A stretch of DNA of 14,770 nt, taken from the NCBI GenBank assembly GCA_045599305.1, contig JAZRVU010000007.1, positions 1-14,770 on the forward strand, given 5' to 3'. Source of the DNA: SIG588 sp045599305 (lineage in GTDB: Bacteria > Bacillota > Clostridia > Oscillospirales > Acutalibacteraceae). The notes below the pieces were generated by a model. The model was not told the origin of the DNA and ran no database searches. It saw only the letters and a list, made by a program, of their open reading frames with translations. Both the position numbers and the translations under genes were made by a program. Numbering within the stretch: the stretch's first letter is position 1; every line of letters starts with the position of its first letter. Positions 1 to 7,037 of the stretch are shown in pieces.

Positions 1-1
1 C

Positions 2-172
2 TCGACATGGGTCATGAATTTCGACCCCGCCGCCACCCGCACGCAGTTTTCGCTGCCGGATGACACCGAGCCGGTGGCTATGCTCGTCATGGGCTACGCC
101 GCCGAGGACGGCCGCCCATCCGAGCGGCACGGCATCCGCAAAAGCAACGAAGAACTGGTCACCTTTGCCTGA
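2..172 (+). CDS. Nitroreductase family protein, C-terminal fragment (5' end outside window)
   Basis: Reading frame 2 from the left edge is open for 56 codons and stops at TGA 170-172. The residues begin STWVMNFDPAATR, continue through a PVAMLVMGYAAED segment, and end with a basic RKSNEELV tail. This matches the C-terminal end of FMN-dependent nitroreductases: a W(V/I)..FDP segment, then P(V/M)A(M/L)L..GYPA, then a 'P..R....EELV' tail. Such enzymes are cytoplasmic flavoproteins that use NAD(P)H to reduce nitro compounds, quinones or flavins; the natural substrate cannot be read from this fragment. The FMN-binding N-terminal part lies outside the window. A strong hairpin follows 12 bp after the stop. 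The assignment rests on about 56 residues and family memory only. Confidence 0.8.
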   Translation, partial: STWVMNFDPAATRTQFSLPDDTEPVAMLVMGYAAEDGRPSERHGIRKSNEELVTFA

Positions 173-184
173 CTCGGTAAAATG

Positions 185-220
185 CGAAGCTCCTTATGAC
201 GTTCGTCATAAGGGGCTTCG
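185..220. terminator. Bidirectional rho-independent terminator
   Basis: A 16-bp inverted repeat (CGAAGCTCCTTATGAC, its partner 205-220) encloses a GTTC loop. There is one position where the arms differ, which still allows a G-U pair on the plus-strand RNA. It is followed by a T-rich run (TTCATTCTTC) on the plus strand and by CATTTTACC on the minus strand. It sits between the convergent nitroreductase fragment and the GH3 gene and so serves both. Confidence 0.85.
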
Positions 221-221
221 T

Positions 222-2081
222 TCATTCTTCGAATGTCACGGTGGCGGTGCCCCCGGCGGGCAGCGGCACCTTTTGAAAACCGATCAGTTCCGGGTGGGGC
301 GTCTGCCGGAAGTGCAGGACGGTGTAGCGCAGATCGTACCGTCCCGTATTGGTGAGCCGCACGGTGTTCCCCTGCCACTCCTCGGTCACCGGCGAATAGG
401 TGAGGCCGTGGCCGAAGGGATAAAGCGGGGTACCGGTGAAGAATTTATAGGTGCGGCCTTTCATCGAATAATCGGTGAAGGGCGGCAGGTCGGCGGTGGA
501 GCGGTAGAAGGTGACCGGCAGACGTCCCGAGGGGCTGACCGCGCCGAACAGCACGTCGGCCAGCGCACGACCGCCCATGGCGCCGGGGTAGAAGCACTGC
601 ACCACGGCGTTGGCGGTCTCGTCCTGACGGCAGAGGTTGACGCAGCTGCCGCTGACATTGACGAACACGATCGGCTTGCCCTCGGCCAGCACCGCCTCAT
701 AGAGCGCCCGCTGGGCGGGGGGCAGGTCGATGGAGAGGCGGTCGCCCTTGTCGGAATCGGGGGCGTCGCCTCCCTCCTCCCCTTCGAGCCACGGGGAAAT
801 GCCCATCACCATCACCACCACATCGGCGTGGCGGGCGGCGATGACGGCCTCGCGGGTGAGGCCCGCGTCGGCTTCGGTAAGGCGGCAGCCCTCGGCGTAG
901 CGGACGTCCGCCGCCGTTTCCTGAATACCGCGCAGCAGGGTGTAATACTCCGACGGGGTGCCGTTATAGTTGCCCAGCAGCACGGTGCGGCTGTCGGCGT
1001 TGGGGCCGATGACCGCCACCCGCGTCTGCGGCGACAGCGGCAGGATGCCGTCGTTTTTGAGCAGTACGATGCTCTCCTGCGCCATCTGCAGATTCAGCGC
1101 CCGGTGGGCGTCGCACTCCACCACGCTGTAGGGGATGGCGTCATATTCGCAGTCGGTGTCGAACATACCGAGCCGGAAGCGGGCGGTGAAGAGGCGCTCC
1201 ACCGCGGTAGTGACCGTCTCTTCGCTGATGAGGCCCGCCGCGACCGCCGCCGTGAGGGCGGCATAGGCACCGCCGCAGTTGAGGTCGCACCCCGCACCCA
1301 CCGCCAGTGCGGCGCTTTCGGCGGCGTTGGCGGTGACATGGTGATGCTCGTGGATATCCGCTATGGCGCCGCAGTCGGACACGACGTAACCTTTGAAGCC
1401 GAACTCGCCGCGCAGGATCTCGCCCAGCAGGCGGGGACTGGCACAGCAGGGCTCGCCGTTGGTGCGATTATATGCCCCCATCACCGCCGACGGATCGGCA
1501 TGGGCGATGCAGTAGCGGAATGCCTCGAGATAGGTCTCGTAGAGATCCTCCTCCCCCACGCGGGCGTCGAATTCGTGGCGCAGCCCCTCCGGCCCGCTGT
1601 GCACGGCAAAGTGCTTGATCGTGGCGTCCAGTTTGCGGTATTTCCCCTCGCCCTGCAGGCCGCGGATGAACGCGGTGGCCATGTGCCCGGTGAGATAGGG
1701 GTCTTCACCGTAGGTCTCGTGTCCCCGCCCCCAGCGCGGGTCGCGGAAGATGTTGATGTTGGGCGACCAGTAGGTCAGCCCCTCATAGATGAGGGTGCCG
1801 CCGAAGCGGCAATACTCGTTGTATTTGGCGCGCGCCTCGTCCGATATGGCGGTGGCCACCCGGAAAAGCAGGTCTTCATCGAAGCTCGCGGCCAGACCGA
1901 TGGCCTGCGGGAAGACGGTGGCGCACCCCGCGCGCGCCACCCCGTGCAAACACTCGTTCCACCAGTTATAGGCCGGAACGCCCAGCCGCTCGATGGCGGG
2001 GGCGTTGTTCATCATCTGCGAGACCTTTTCGGGCAGGGTCATTTTGGCCACCAATTCGTGGGCGCGCCGGGCAAATGTCAT
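222..2081 (-). CDS. Glycoside hydrolase family 3 beta-glycosidase (beta-xylosidase/beta-glucosidase type), cytoplasmic
   Basis: This 619-residue protein is a retaining exo-acting beta-glycosidase that removes terminal xylosyl, glucosyl or arabinosyl units. The N-terminal TIM barrel (about 1-300) shows NWWNECLHGV (39-48), the KH motif IKHFAVHSGPE (155-165) and VVSDCGAI (233-240), with D236 the expected nucleophile. The alpha/beta sandwich (about 330-530) has GISPWLEGEE (427-436), the acid/base region of the xylosidase-like GH3 group. YPFGHGLTYS (554-563) leads into a Fn3-like tail that ends after VTFEE, about half the usual length. No signal peptide is present, so it should be cytoplasmic. The start at 2081 has a GAGGGG ribosome site 6 bp upstream. 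It lies 74 bp downstream of the GH78 gene on the same strand and is probably co-transcribed. Family is certain; substrate is not. Confidence 0.93.
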   Translation of the reverse strand: MTFARRAHELVAKMTLPEKVSQMMNNAPAIERLGVPAYNWWNECLHGVARAGCATVFPQAIGLAASFDEDLLFRVATAISDEARAKYNEYCRFGGTLIYEGLTYWSPNINIFRDPRWGRGHETYGEDPYLTGHMATAFIRGLQGEGKYRKLDATIKHFAVHSGPEGLRHEFDARVGEEDLYETYLEAFRYCIAHADPSAVMGAYNRTNGEPCCASPRLLGEILRGEFGFKGYVVSDCGAIADIHEHHHVTANAAESAALAVGAGCDLNCGGAYAALTAAVAAGLISEETVTTAVERLFTARFRLGMFDTDCEYDAIPYSVVECDAHRALNLQMAQESIVLLKNDGILPLSPQTRVAVIGPNADSRTVLLGNYNGTPSEYYTLLRGIQETAADVRYAEGCRLTEADAGLTREAVIAARHADVVVMVMGISPWLEGEEGGDAPDSDKGDRLSIDLPPAQRALYEAVLAEGKPIVFVNVSGSCVNLCRQDETANAVVQCFYPGAMGGRALADVLFGAVSPSGRLPVTFYRSTADLPPFTDYSMKGRTYKFFTGTPLYPFGHGLTYSPVTEEWQGNTVRLTNTGRYDLRYTVLHFRQTPHPELIGFQKVPLPAGGTATVTFEE

Positions 2082-2128
2082 CCAAATCCCCTCATTTCAT
2101 AAACATATCGTTAATTTTGTTCGATAAA

Positions 2129-2151
2129 ATACATTCCGTAAATGTACCCCC
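2129..2151. repeat. Dispersed intergenic repeat, copy 1
   Basis: AT followed by ACATTCCGTAAATGT, one variable base (A here) and five C's. The core has 5-bp inverted arms (ACATT / AATGT) around CCGTA. The same element, same orientation and with one base different, occurs at 13730-13752. This copy lies in the 74-bp gap between the GH78 stop and the GH3 start. Its function is unknown; a regulator site, a mobile-element end or a dispersed extragenic repeat are all possible. Confidence 0.6.
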
Positions 2152-2155
2152 GTTG

Positions 2156-4318
2156 TCATACGCGGCAGGTAAAGGTGCCCTCGCCGTCCAGTTCGCGGGC
2201 GGTGCCGTCGGGCAGGTAGACGGTGACGGGGACGGTGGCCTCGCTCTTCACCCACAGGGTGAAGGTGCCGTCTTTTTCCTCGCGGCGCACCGACACCCGC
2301 CCGCGGGAGGTGGAGACGGTGCCCTCGGCCTGCGCGACCGGTGCGGGCAGCGGACGCACCGCGATGCGGGCGGTGGCGTCGGCCTCGGGACGGACGCCCA
2401 GAATGCCGGCGGCAAATTCATAGATCGGGAGCGCGCCCCACGCATGGCACTCGCTGCGCTCGGTCACGTCGTCCTCCACCCAGGTGGTGCAGTGCTTTTT
2501 CAGCATGGTGCGCCAGCCGTCCAGCAGTTGGTAGGCGCGGGGATAGAGCCCCGCCTTTTCCAGTGCGCGGAAGACGAAGAACATCATGGAATAGGAGCAG
2601 GGGGGCAGGTTTTTGTCATCGGTGGCGCGGACAAGCAGATCGCGTGCCTCGTCGCCGGTGACCACATCGGCCAGCACTGCCCACACCTGCGGGTGCAGGC
2701 TGAAGCCGCCGTGATCGGTATTGGCGAAATAACGGCAGGCGGGATCGTAAAACGCCCCACGGGCGGCGGTGCGCAGAGCAGCGGCACGGGCGCGCCAGCC
2801 GTCTGCCGGCTGCGGGCGCCCCGCAAAGGCGGCGAGCGCGGCGGCGTCCTCGAGCGCACAGATATACATGAAATTATAGACCGACAGCGCTCCGTCGGCA
2901 GAGGGGAGCCCGTACCCCCAGCCCTTGACCCAGTCGACATAGCTCCACGCGCCGCAGGGGCCCACGATGCCGTTTTGCATCCGGTCGGCGAACCAGTCGA
3001 GGATGCCCTCCACGGTGGGCATCAGTTCCCGCACGAAGGCGGGATCGCCGTCATAGCGCATCCAGTCGCGGATCATGAAGATATAGTGCAGCGCAAAGCC
3101 GGGGATGCGCTGCTTGCGGGCGGTGGGGGCGCGGGAGAGGGTGAGGCCGTCCGGGCGGCGGGACTCCTGAAAGTCGCGCAGGCCCTTGCGGATGAGGGCG
3201 CGGTCGGGGCTGAGCTGCCGCTGATAGAGCATCTGCAGACGGGTGTCCATCGCATACTGCATCTGCTCAAAATAGGGGCAGTCCTCGAAACTGTCGTGCA
3301 TACAGCAGCGCAGGGTGCGCAGGCTGACCTCCCACATGGCGGCGGCGTCCGGGTCGGACGAGGTGAAGGTGGCCTCGGGGGTGAGCGGATAGTACATCCC
3401 GGCCACCTGCGCCTCCTCGATGCGGGCACTGCCCTCCACCGTGACGCGGATGAAGCGGAAGGTGCGCAGCCAGAAGGTCTCGAACACCCGCTCGCTGCCG
3501 TCTAAGATCAGCCGGTCGCAGGGGCCGTCGATCACACCGGCGGCGGGGTCGTCCCGCACCGCCTTGATAAAACTGCCGTCGGCGGGGTTATACTGCGCGT
3601 AGCATTCGGCATAGGTGAGGGTGATGACGGTGCCGGGCGTGCCCGACACGCGCAGACGCAGGGCGCCCGTCATCTCGCATCCGGCGTTCCACACCGCCTC
3701 GCCCCCGGCCGAAAGATCCGGCAGGGCGGGCAGCGGGCTCAACTGATAGGTGAGCGGCGGGATGGCGCGGGGCGCCAGCCGCCAGCGGAAGCTTTCGCCG
3801 TATACGTTGTAGGGAGCGGCGGTGTAGGCCGGCTCGACCGGCCGGGCAGGCAGATACTCCCGCGAGAGGCGGCGGTAGTCGATCTGCTCATATTCCCCCG
3901 CCATGACCCCGTGGGAATAGGGGGCAAAGGCGAATTCGGTACAGCGGGCGACCTGCCAGCGCGCGTCGGTGGTGAGATCGCAGTCGCCGGCGGCGCCCTC
4001 CAGCATAAAGGCGGCCAGCCCCGAACGGATGAGGGTCATGTAATAGCCGTATTCGTCCGGCAGGCAGAGCACATAGGCGACCAGTTCATTTTCCCCCGTC
4101 TGCAGATAGGGCGCGAGGTCGACCGTATCGTAATAGGTATCGTATTCCCCCCGCTTGCAGGGGCCGAACGCCGTCAGCGCCCCATTGAGGCACAGGCGGT
4201 ATTTCACATCGGCCGACACCCGCACGGCGGCCGCCTGCGGCAGTGCGGCAAGTGAAAACGGGAGCCGGAACGCAAACAGGCCGGGCTCACGGCCGGCGGT
4301 GGGATGGGTGATCCACAT
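2156..4318 (-). CDS. Family 78 glycoside hydrolase (alpha-L-rhamnosidase type), cytoplasmic
   Basis: This 720-residue protein belongs to the GH78 alpha-L-rhamnosidases, inverting enzymes that release terminal rhamnose from plant polysaccharides or glycosides. N-terminal beta-sandwich domains (about 1-310) resemble the accessory domains of the family, including a FWLRTFRFIRV strand (282-292). The six-hairpin (alpha/alpha)6 domain begins near 315 with DSFEDCPYFEQMQYAMD (342-358), corresponding to the family's DCP..E general-acid region but lacking the usual DER.GWTGD wording. WVEDDVTERSECHAW (613-627) holds the likely base region (E623), and a C-terminal beta domain follows. The frame stays open upstream to 4570, but a consensus promoter at 4353-4381 and the ribosome site AAGGAAGG (4329-4336) fix the start at 4318. 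There is no signal peptide. It precedes the GH3 gene on the same strand. Rhamnose specificity is inferred. Confidence 0.87.
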   Translation of the reverse strand: MWITHPTAGREPGLFAFRLPFSLAALPQAAAVRVSADVKYRLCLNGALTAFGPCKRGEYDTYYDTVDLAPYLQTGENELVAYVLCLPDEYGYYMTLIRSGLAAFMLEGAAGDCDLTTDARWQVARCTEFAFAPYSHGVMAGEYEQIDYRRLSREYLPARPVEPAYTAAPYNVYGESFRWRLAPRAIPPLTYQLSPLPALPDLSAGGEAVWNAGCEMTGALRLRVSGTPGTVITLTYAECYAQYNPADGSFIKAVRDDPAAGVIDGPCDRLILDGSERVFETFWLRTFRFIRVTVEGSARIEEAQVAGMYYPLTPEATFTSSDPDAAAMWEVSLRTLRCCMHDSFEDCPYFEQMQYAMDTRLQMLYQRQLSPDRALIRKGLRDFQESRRPDGLTLSRAPTARKQRIPGFALHYIFMIRDWMRYDGDPAFVRELMPTVEGILDWFADRMQNGIVGPCGAWSYVDWVKGWGYGLPSADGALSVYNFMYICALEDAAALAAFAGRPQPADGWRARAAALRTAARGAFYDPACRYFANTDHGGFSLHPQVWAVLADVVTGDEARDLLVRATDDKNLPPCSYSMMFFVFRALEKAGLYPRAYQLLDGWRTMLKKHCTTWVEDDVTERSECHAWGALPIYEFAAGILGVRPEADATARIAVRPLPAPVAQAEGTVSTSRGRVSVRREEKDGTFTLWVKSEATVPVTVYLPDGTARELDGEGTFTCRV

Positions 4319-4328
4319 GTCAAAGACA

Positions 4329-4336
4329 CCTTCCTT
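4329..4336 (-). promoter_or_regulatory. Ribosome binding site deciding the GH78 start
   Basis: AAGGAAGG on the minus strand, 10 bp before the ATG at 4318. It lies just downstream of the predicted transcription start (about 4346). Upstream in-frame ATGs at 4342 and beyond have no comparable site or lie upstream of the promoter, so 4318 is preferred. Confidence 0.75.
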
Positions 4337-4352
4337 TTCCATTTCTTTTTTC

Positions 4353-4381
4353 ATTATAGAAAAAGCATATCGGGTTGTCAA
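4353..4381 (-). promoter_or_regulatory. Consensus housekeeping sigma promoter for the GH78-GH3 unit
   Basis: On the minus strand, TTGACA (4381-4376) is followed after exactly 17 bp by TATAAT (4358-4353), a perfect match to the vegetative sigma consensus. The predicted transcription start is near 4346, giving a leader of about 28 nt before the GH78 start. Confidence 0.9.
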
Positions 4382-4383
4382 TG

Positions 4384-4412
4384 TTGATTTTAGACGGAAA
4401 GTGTGATAGAAT
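4384..4412 (+). promoter_or_regulatory. Divergent promoter for the apiosidase-like gene
   Basis: TTGATT (4384-4389), 17 bp, then TAGAAT (4407-4412) on the plus strand. Its -35 box begins 2 bp from the -35 box of the opposing GH78 promoter. The predicted start near 4419 leaves a leader of about 140 nt. It is a weaker match than the minus-strand promoter, and one copy of a 12-bp direct repeat overlaps it. Confidence 0.6.
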
Positions 4413-4439
4413 GACGATATATCCGATGAAAGTGTGATA
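4397..4439. promoter_or_regulatory. Paired 12-bp direct repeats, candidate operator
   Basis: GAAAGTGTGATA occurs exactly at 4397-4408 and again at 4428-4439. The 31-bp offset is close to three helical turns, so both copies face the same side of the DNA. The first lies 16 bp upstream of the GH78 -35 box and inside the opposing plus promoter, sharing TA with its -10 box. The second lies just downstream of the plus promoter's predicted start. Tandem direct half-sites are typical of AraC/XylS-type activators, but no regulator gene is in the window. Confidence 0.6.
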
Positions 4440-4495
4440 CCGCATGGGTTTCCCCTATTCCAAACGTGCGCGGCAGGTAGCGTGGCTGCCTGGTC

Positions 4496-4520
4496 ACCGC
4501 CCCCCTGTGGCGGCGGTTTT
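4496..4520 (+). promoter_or_regulatory. Possible attenuator-like hairpin in the apiosidase-like leader
   Basis: ACCGCC (4496-4501) pairs with GGCGGT (4512-4517), followed by TTTT (4517-4520), within the long leader of the gene starting at 4561. The stem is only 6 bp and the T run short, so it may be a weak terminator or nothing. Confidence 0.25.
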
Positions 4521-4560
4521 GCCATGAAGAAAACGACGATCAAAATGGAGGCGCTCTGAC

Positions 4561-5853
4561 ATGAAAACACTGAAAGTCCACTCCTCCGGCCGACGGCTGA
4601 TCACAGAGGACGGAGAGCGCATCTACCTTATCGGCGACACCGCGTGGGAGCTGTTCCACGCGCTGACGCGGGAGGAAGCGGAAATGTATCTTCGCACCCG
4701 CAAGGCGCAGGGCTACAACATGATCCAGTGCGTGGTGCTGGCGGAACACGACGGCCTGCGCGTGCCCAACCCGTACGGCCGCCTGCCGCTGCGCCAAAAC
4801 GAACAGGGAGAATATGACCCCCGTCTGCCGGACACGGGCAACGGATACGACTACTACGATCACATGGAATACATCCTCACCCTGGCGGAGGAAATGGGGC
4901 TCTACATCGGGCTGCTGCCCACATGGGGCGACAAGATCAATCAGATGTGGGGCGTCGGGCCGGTGATCTTCAACGCCGACAACGCCTTTGCCTTCGGCGA
5001 GTTCATCGGCCGCCGCTGTGTCCACCACCAAAACATCTTCTGGGTGATGGGCGGCGACCGCCCCTACACCGAGCCGGAACATCTGGCGGCGCTGGACGCG
5101 ATGGCGGCGGGGATCAAGGCCGGCGACGGCGGCAAGTTCCTCATGACCTTCCACCCGTGGGGGGAGCACTCCTCCTCCGAATACGTGCAGGATCGCGACT
5201 GGCTGGATTTCCACATGCTGCAGTCCGGCCACAACCGCCCGGCACCCGCCAGTTTCGACCTGATCGCGCGGGACTATTCCCTGCAGCCGGTGCGCCCCGT
5301 GATGGACGGCGAGCAGTGCTATGAGGACAGCCCCATCAACATCAAGCCGGGCGAGGGCTACTACGACGATTACGACGTGCGCCTGACGGCGTGGCGCAAT
5401 CTGCTCAGCGGCGCCTGCGGCAACACCTACGGCCACTTCAGCGTGTGGCAGATGCTGCCGGCAGAGGGGGTGGACGATGCCGCCCCCAACTCGTGGCAGA
5501 CGGCGCTCCACCGCCCGGCGGCGGAACAGATGCGTTACTACCGCGATTTCATCGACCGCCACGACCTCACCGGCTTCGTCCCCGTCTGTGACGCGGTGGA
5601 GCCCAACGCCCACGACTGCACCTACGTGGCGGCGCTGGTCTCGCCCGACACGGCGCTGCTGCTGTCCCCCGCCGGTGCGCCGATGAAGCTGAACACCGCG
5701 GCACTGCCTTTTGCCCCTACCCGCTGCCGCACCTTTGAGCCGCGCACCGGCACCTACGGCTCGGCGGCTCACCTTTCGCCCGAGGGGGTCATCACCTTCC
5801 CCGGCCGACAGGGCGGGCGGCAGATGGACATCCTGGTCATTTTGGAAAAATAA
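4561..5853 (+). CDS. DUF4038 / apiosidase-like (GH140-related) glycoside hydrolase
   Basis: This 430-residue protein resembles the DUF4038 TIM-barrel family with a small C-terminal beta domain (the 'putative collagen-binding' Pfam domain). Apiosidases of GH140 such as Bacteroides BT1012 belong to this group. Visible blocks are IYLIGDTAWELFHAL (21-35) after a short strand, GYNMIQCVVL (51-60), WVMGGDRP (161-168) and RPVMDGEQCYED (245-256). D166 and E251 are the best candidates for the catalytic pair, by position in the barrel. The C-terminal part (about 340-430) is beta-rich and ends MDILVILEK. There is no signal peptide. The start has GGAGG at 4547-4551, 9 bp upstream. The gene diverges from GH78-GH3 and is followed 21 bp later by a homocysteine methyltransferase gene. 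Apiose specificity is inferred; other plant-sugar linkages are possible. Confidence 0.8.
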   Translation: MKTLKVHSSGRRLITEDGERIYLIGDTAWELFHALTREEAEMYLRTRKAQGYNMIQCVVLAEHDGLRVPNPYGRLPLRQNEQGEYDPRLPDTGNGYDYYDHMEYILTLAEEMGLYIGLLPTWGDKINQMWGVGPVIFNADNAFAFGEFIGRRCVHHQNIFWVMGGDRPYTEPEHLAALDAMAAGIKAGDGGKFLMTFHPWGEHSSSEYVQDRDWLDFHMLQSGHNRPAPASFDLIARDYSLQPVRPVMDGEQCYEDSPINIKPGEGYYDDYDVRLTAWRNLLSGACGNTYGHFSVWQMLPAEGVDDAAPNSWQTALHRPAAEQMRYYRDFIDRHDLTGFVPVCDAVEPNAHDCTYVAALVSPDTALLLSPAGAPMKLNTAALPFAPTRCRTFEPRTGTYGSAAHLSPEGVITFPGRQGGRQMDILVILEK

Positions 5854-5874
5854 CGAACAGAGAGGGTGTATGTT

Positions 5875-7032
5875 ATGCGTTTTCCGTTTTCTCTCCCCTT
5901 CTTCCTTGACGGAGCCACCGGGACCGAGCTTTTGAAAAGAGGTATGAAGCAGGGCGACTGCACCGAGCGCTTTATTCTGGAAAACAAAGAGATATTTCAG
6001 ACGCTGCAAAAAGAGTATGTGGCCGCGGGTGCCTGCGCGCTTCTCGCGCCCACCTTCGGCGCCAATCTCCCGACCCTTTGCCGCCACGGCTTCGCCGAAG
6101 AGGAGGCAGACGACACCGTCAGGGCCCTCGTGGCCGTGACGAAAGAGATCGCGGGCGAAAAGATCAAGGTCGGCGGGGATCTCTCCCCGACAGGACTGCT
6201 CATCAAGCCATTCGGAAACACCGAGCCGGGTGAGGTCGTCGCGATCTACAAAAAAGAGGCCGCCGCCCTGCTCGCGGCGGGCGTGGATTTCTTCTTCGTC
6301 GAAACGATGATCTCTGCCGCCGAGGCCAAGCTGGCCGTGACCGCGATCCGGGAGCTTTCGGCCGATATCCCGGTCTTCGTGTCGCTGACGGTCGAGCCGT
6401 CGGGCAGGACGATGAGCGGCGATCTGCCCGCCGCCGCCCTGCTCTCGCTCGCTTCGCTGGATATCGCCGCCTTCGGCTGCAACTGCTCGGTGGGGCCGGA
6501 CGTGGTACTTGCCGCGCTGACCCCCGCCGCTCCCTACGCCAAGGCGCTGGGCATCCCGCTCATCGCCAAGCCGAATGCCGGGATGCCGGAAAACGGCGTC
6601 TACCCGGTCACACCCGCCGCCCTTGCCGCCTTCCGTCCCGCCTTTGAGGCGATCGGCGCCGGGCTGCTCGGCGGCTGCTGCGGCACGACGCCCGACCACA
6701 TCCGCGCCATCGCCATCGCACAGGGGGACGCCGGTGAACCGGCCATCCTGCCGGCGATCCCGCCGCTGTCCTCGCTGGTCGCCACCTCCCGCCGGATCGC
6801 CGCGATCACCGACGAGACGCCCGTCATCCCGCTCGGCGCCGGCTGCGAGGACGATATTCTCGATCTGGCGGACGAGTACGATCCCGATGAGGCGCTGATC
6901 CTCGACCTTTCGGCCGGCGCCGCCGAGGCGCTCATCGCGCAGGACGCCTTTCTCCCCAACCCCTACCGCCTGACCGGCGAGGAAGCGGAGATCGCCGCCG
7001 TGGAGCGTGCGCTCTGCCGCAAGGTGAGATAA
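5875..7032 (+). CDS. Homocysteine S-methyltransferase family protein (MetH N-terminal-domain-like)
   Basis: This cytoplasmic protein of 385 residues should transfer a methyl group to homocysteine to make methionine. The (beta/alpha)8 Hcy-binding barrel fills about 1-285: it opens with FFLDGATGTEL (9-19) and carries the zinc ligands C204 (GCNCSVGPD) and C268-C269 (GGCCGTTPDHI). The residues match the N-terminal module of cobalamin-dependent methionine synthase. No folate, cobalamin or reactivation module follows; instead there is a tail of about 100 residues (VATSRRIAAITDETPVIPLG and onward) that looks like a shortened junction to the pterin domain. The ATG at 5875 has GAGGG at 5862-5866, 8 bp upstream; an in-frame GTG at 5866 is less likely. 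It sits 21 bp after the apiosidase-like gene, probably co-transcribed, although the functions are unrelated. No SAM or B12 riboswitch is visible. The methyl donor is unknown. Confidence 0.9.
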   Translation: MRFPFSLPFFLDGATGTELLKRGMKQGDCTERFILENKEIFQTLQKEYVAAGACALLAPTFGANLPTLCRHGFAEEEADDTVRALVAVTKEIAGEKIKVGGDLSPTGLLIKPFGNTEPGEVVAIYKKEAAALLAAGVDFFFVETMISAAEAKLAVTAIRELSADIPVFVSLTVEPSGRTMSGDLPAAALLSLASLDIAAFGCNCSVGPDVVLAALTPAAPYAKALGIPLIAKPNAGMPENGVYPVTPAALAAFRPAFEAIGAGLLGGCCGTTPDHIRAIAIAQGDAGEPAILPAIPPLSSLVATSRRIAAITDETPVIPLGAGCEDDILDLADEYDPDEALILDLSAGAAEALIAQDAFLPNPYRLTGEEAEIAAVERALCRKVR

Positions 7033-7037
7033 CACAA

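Noticed and set aside
60..2102. 680-codon open frame on the plus strand opposite the GH3 gene, including a His-rich run
   Set aside because: It is the antisense shadow of a clear GH3 gene in GC-rich DNA, has no recognisable protein family, and the His run is the complement of GATGGTG codons.
4524..4559. 11-codon frame MKKTTIKMEAL ending 1 bp before the apiosidase-like start
   Set aside because: No good ribosome site precedes it and its AT-rich Lys content fits leader DNA; a regulatory uORF is possible but unsupported.
4319..4570. N-terminal 84-residue extension of the GH78 frame
   Set aside because: It would need translation starting upstream of a perfect promoter (4353-4381), has no ribosome site, and does not resemble the family's N-terminus.
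4540..7035. 831-codon open frame on the minus strand across the apiosidase-like and methyltransferase genes
   Set aside because: It spans two well-supported genes antisense, reads through their terminator side and has low-complexity Gly/Arg/Val composition typical of GC-rich shadow frames.
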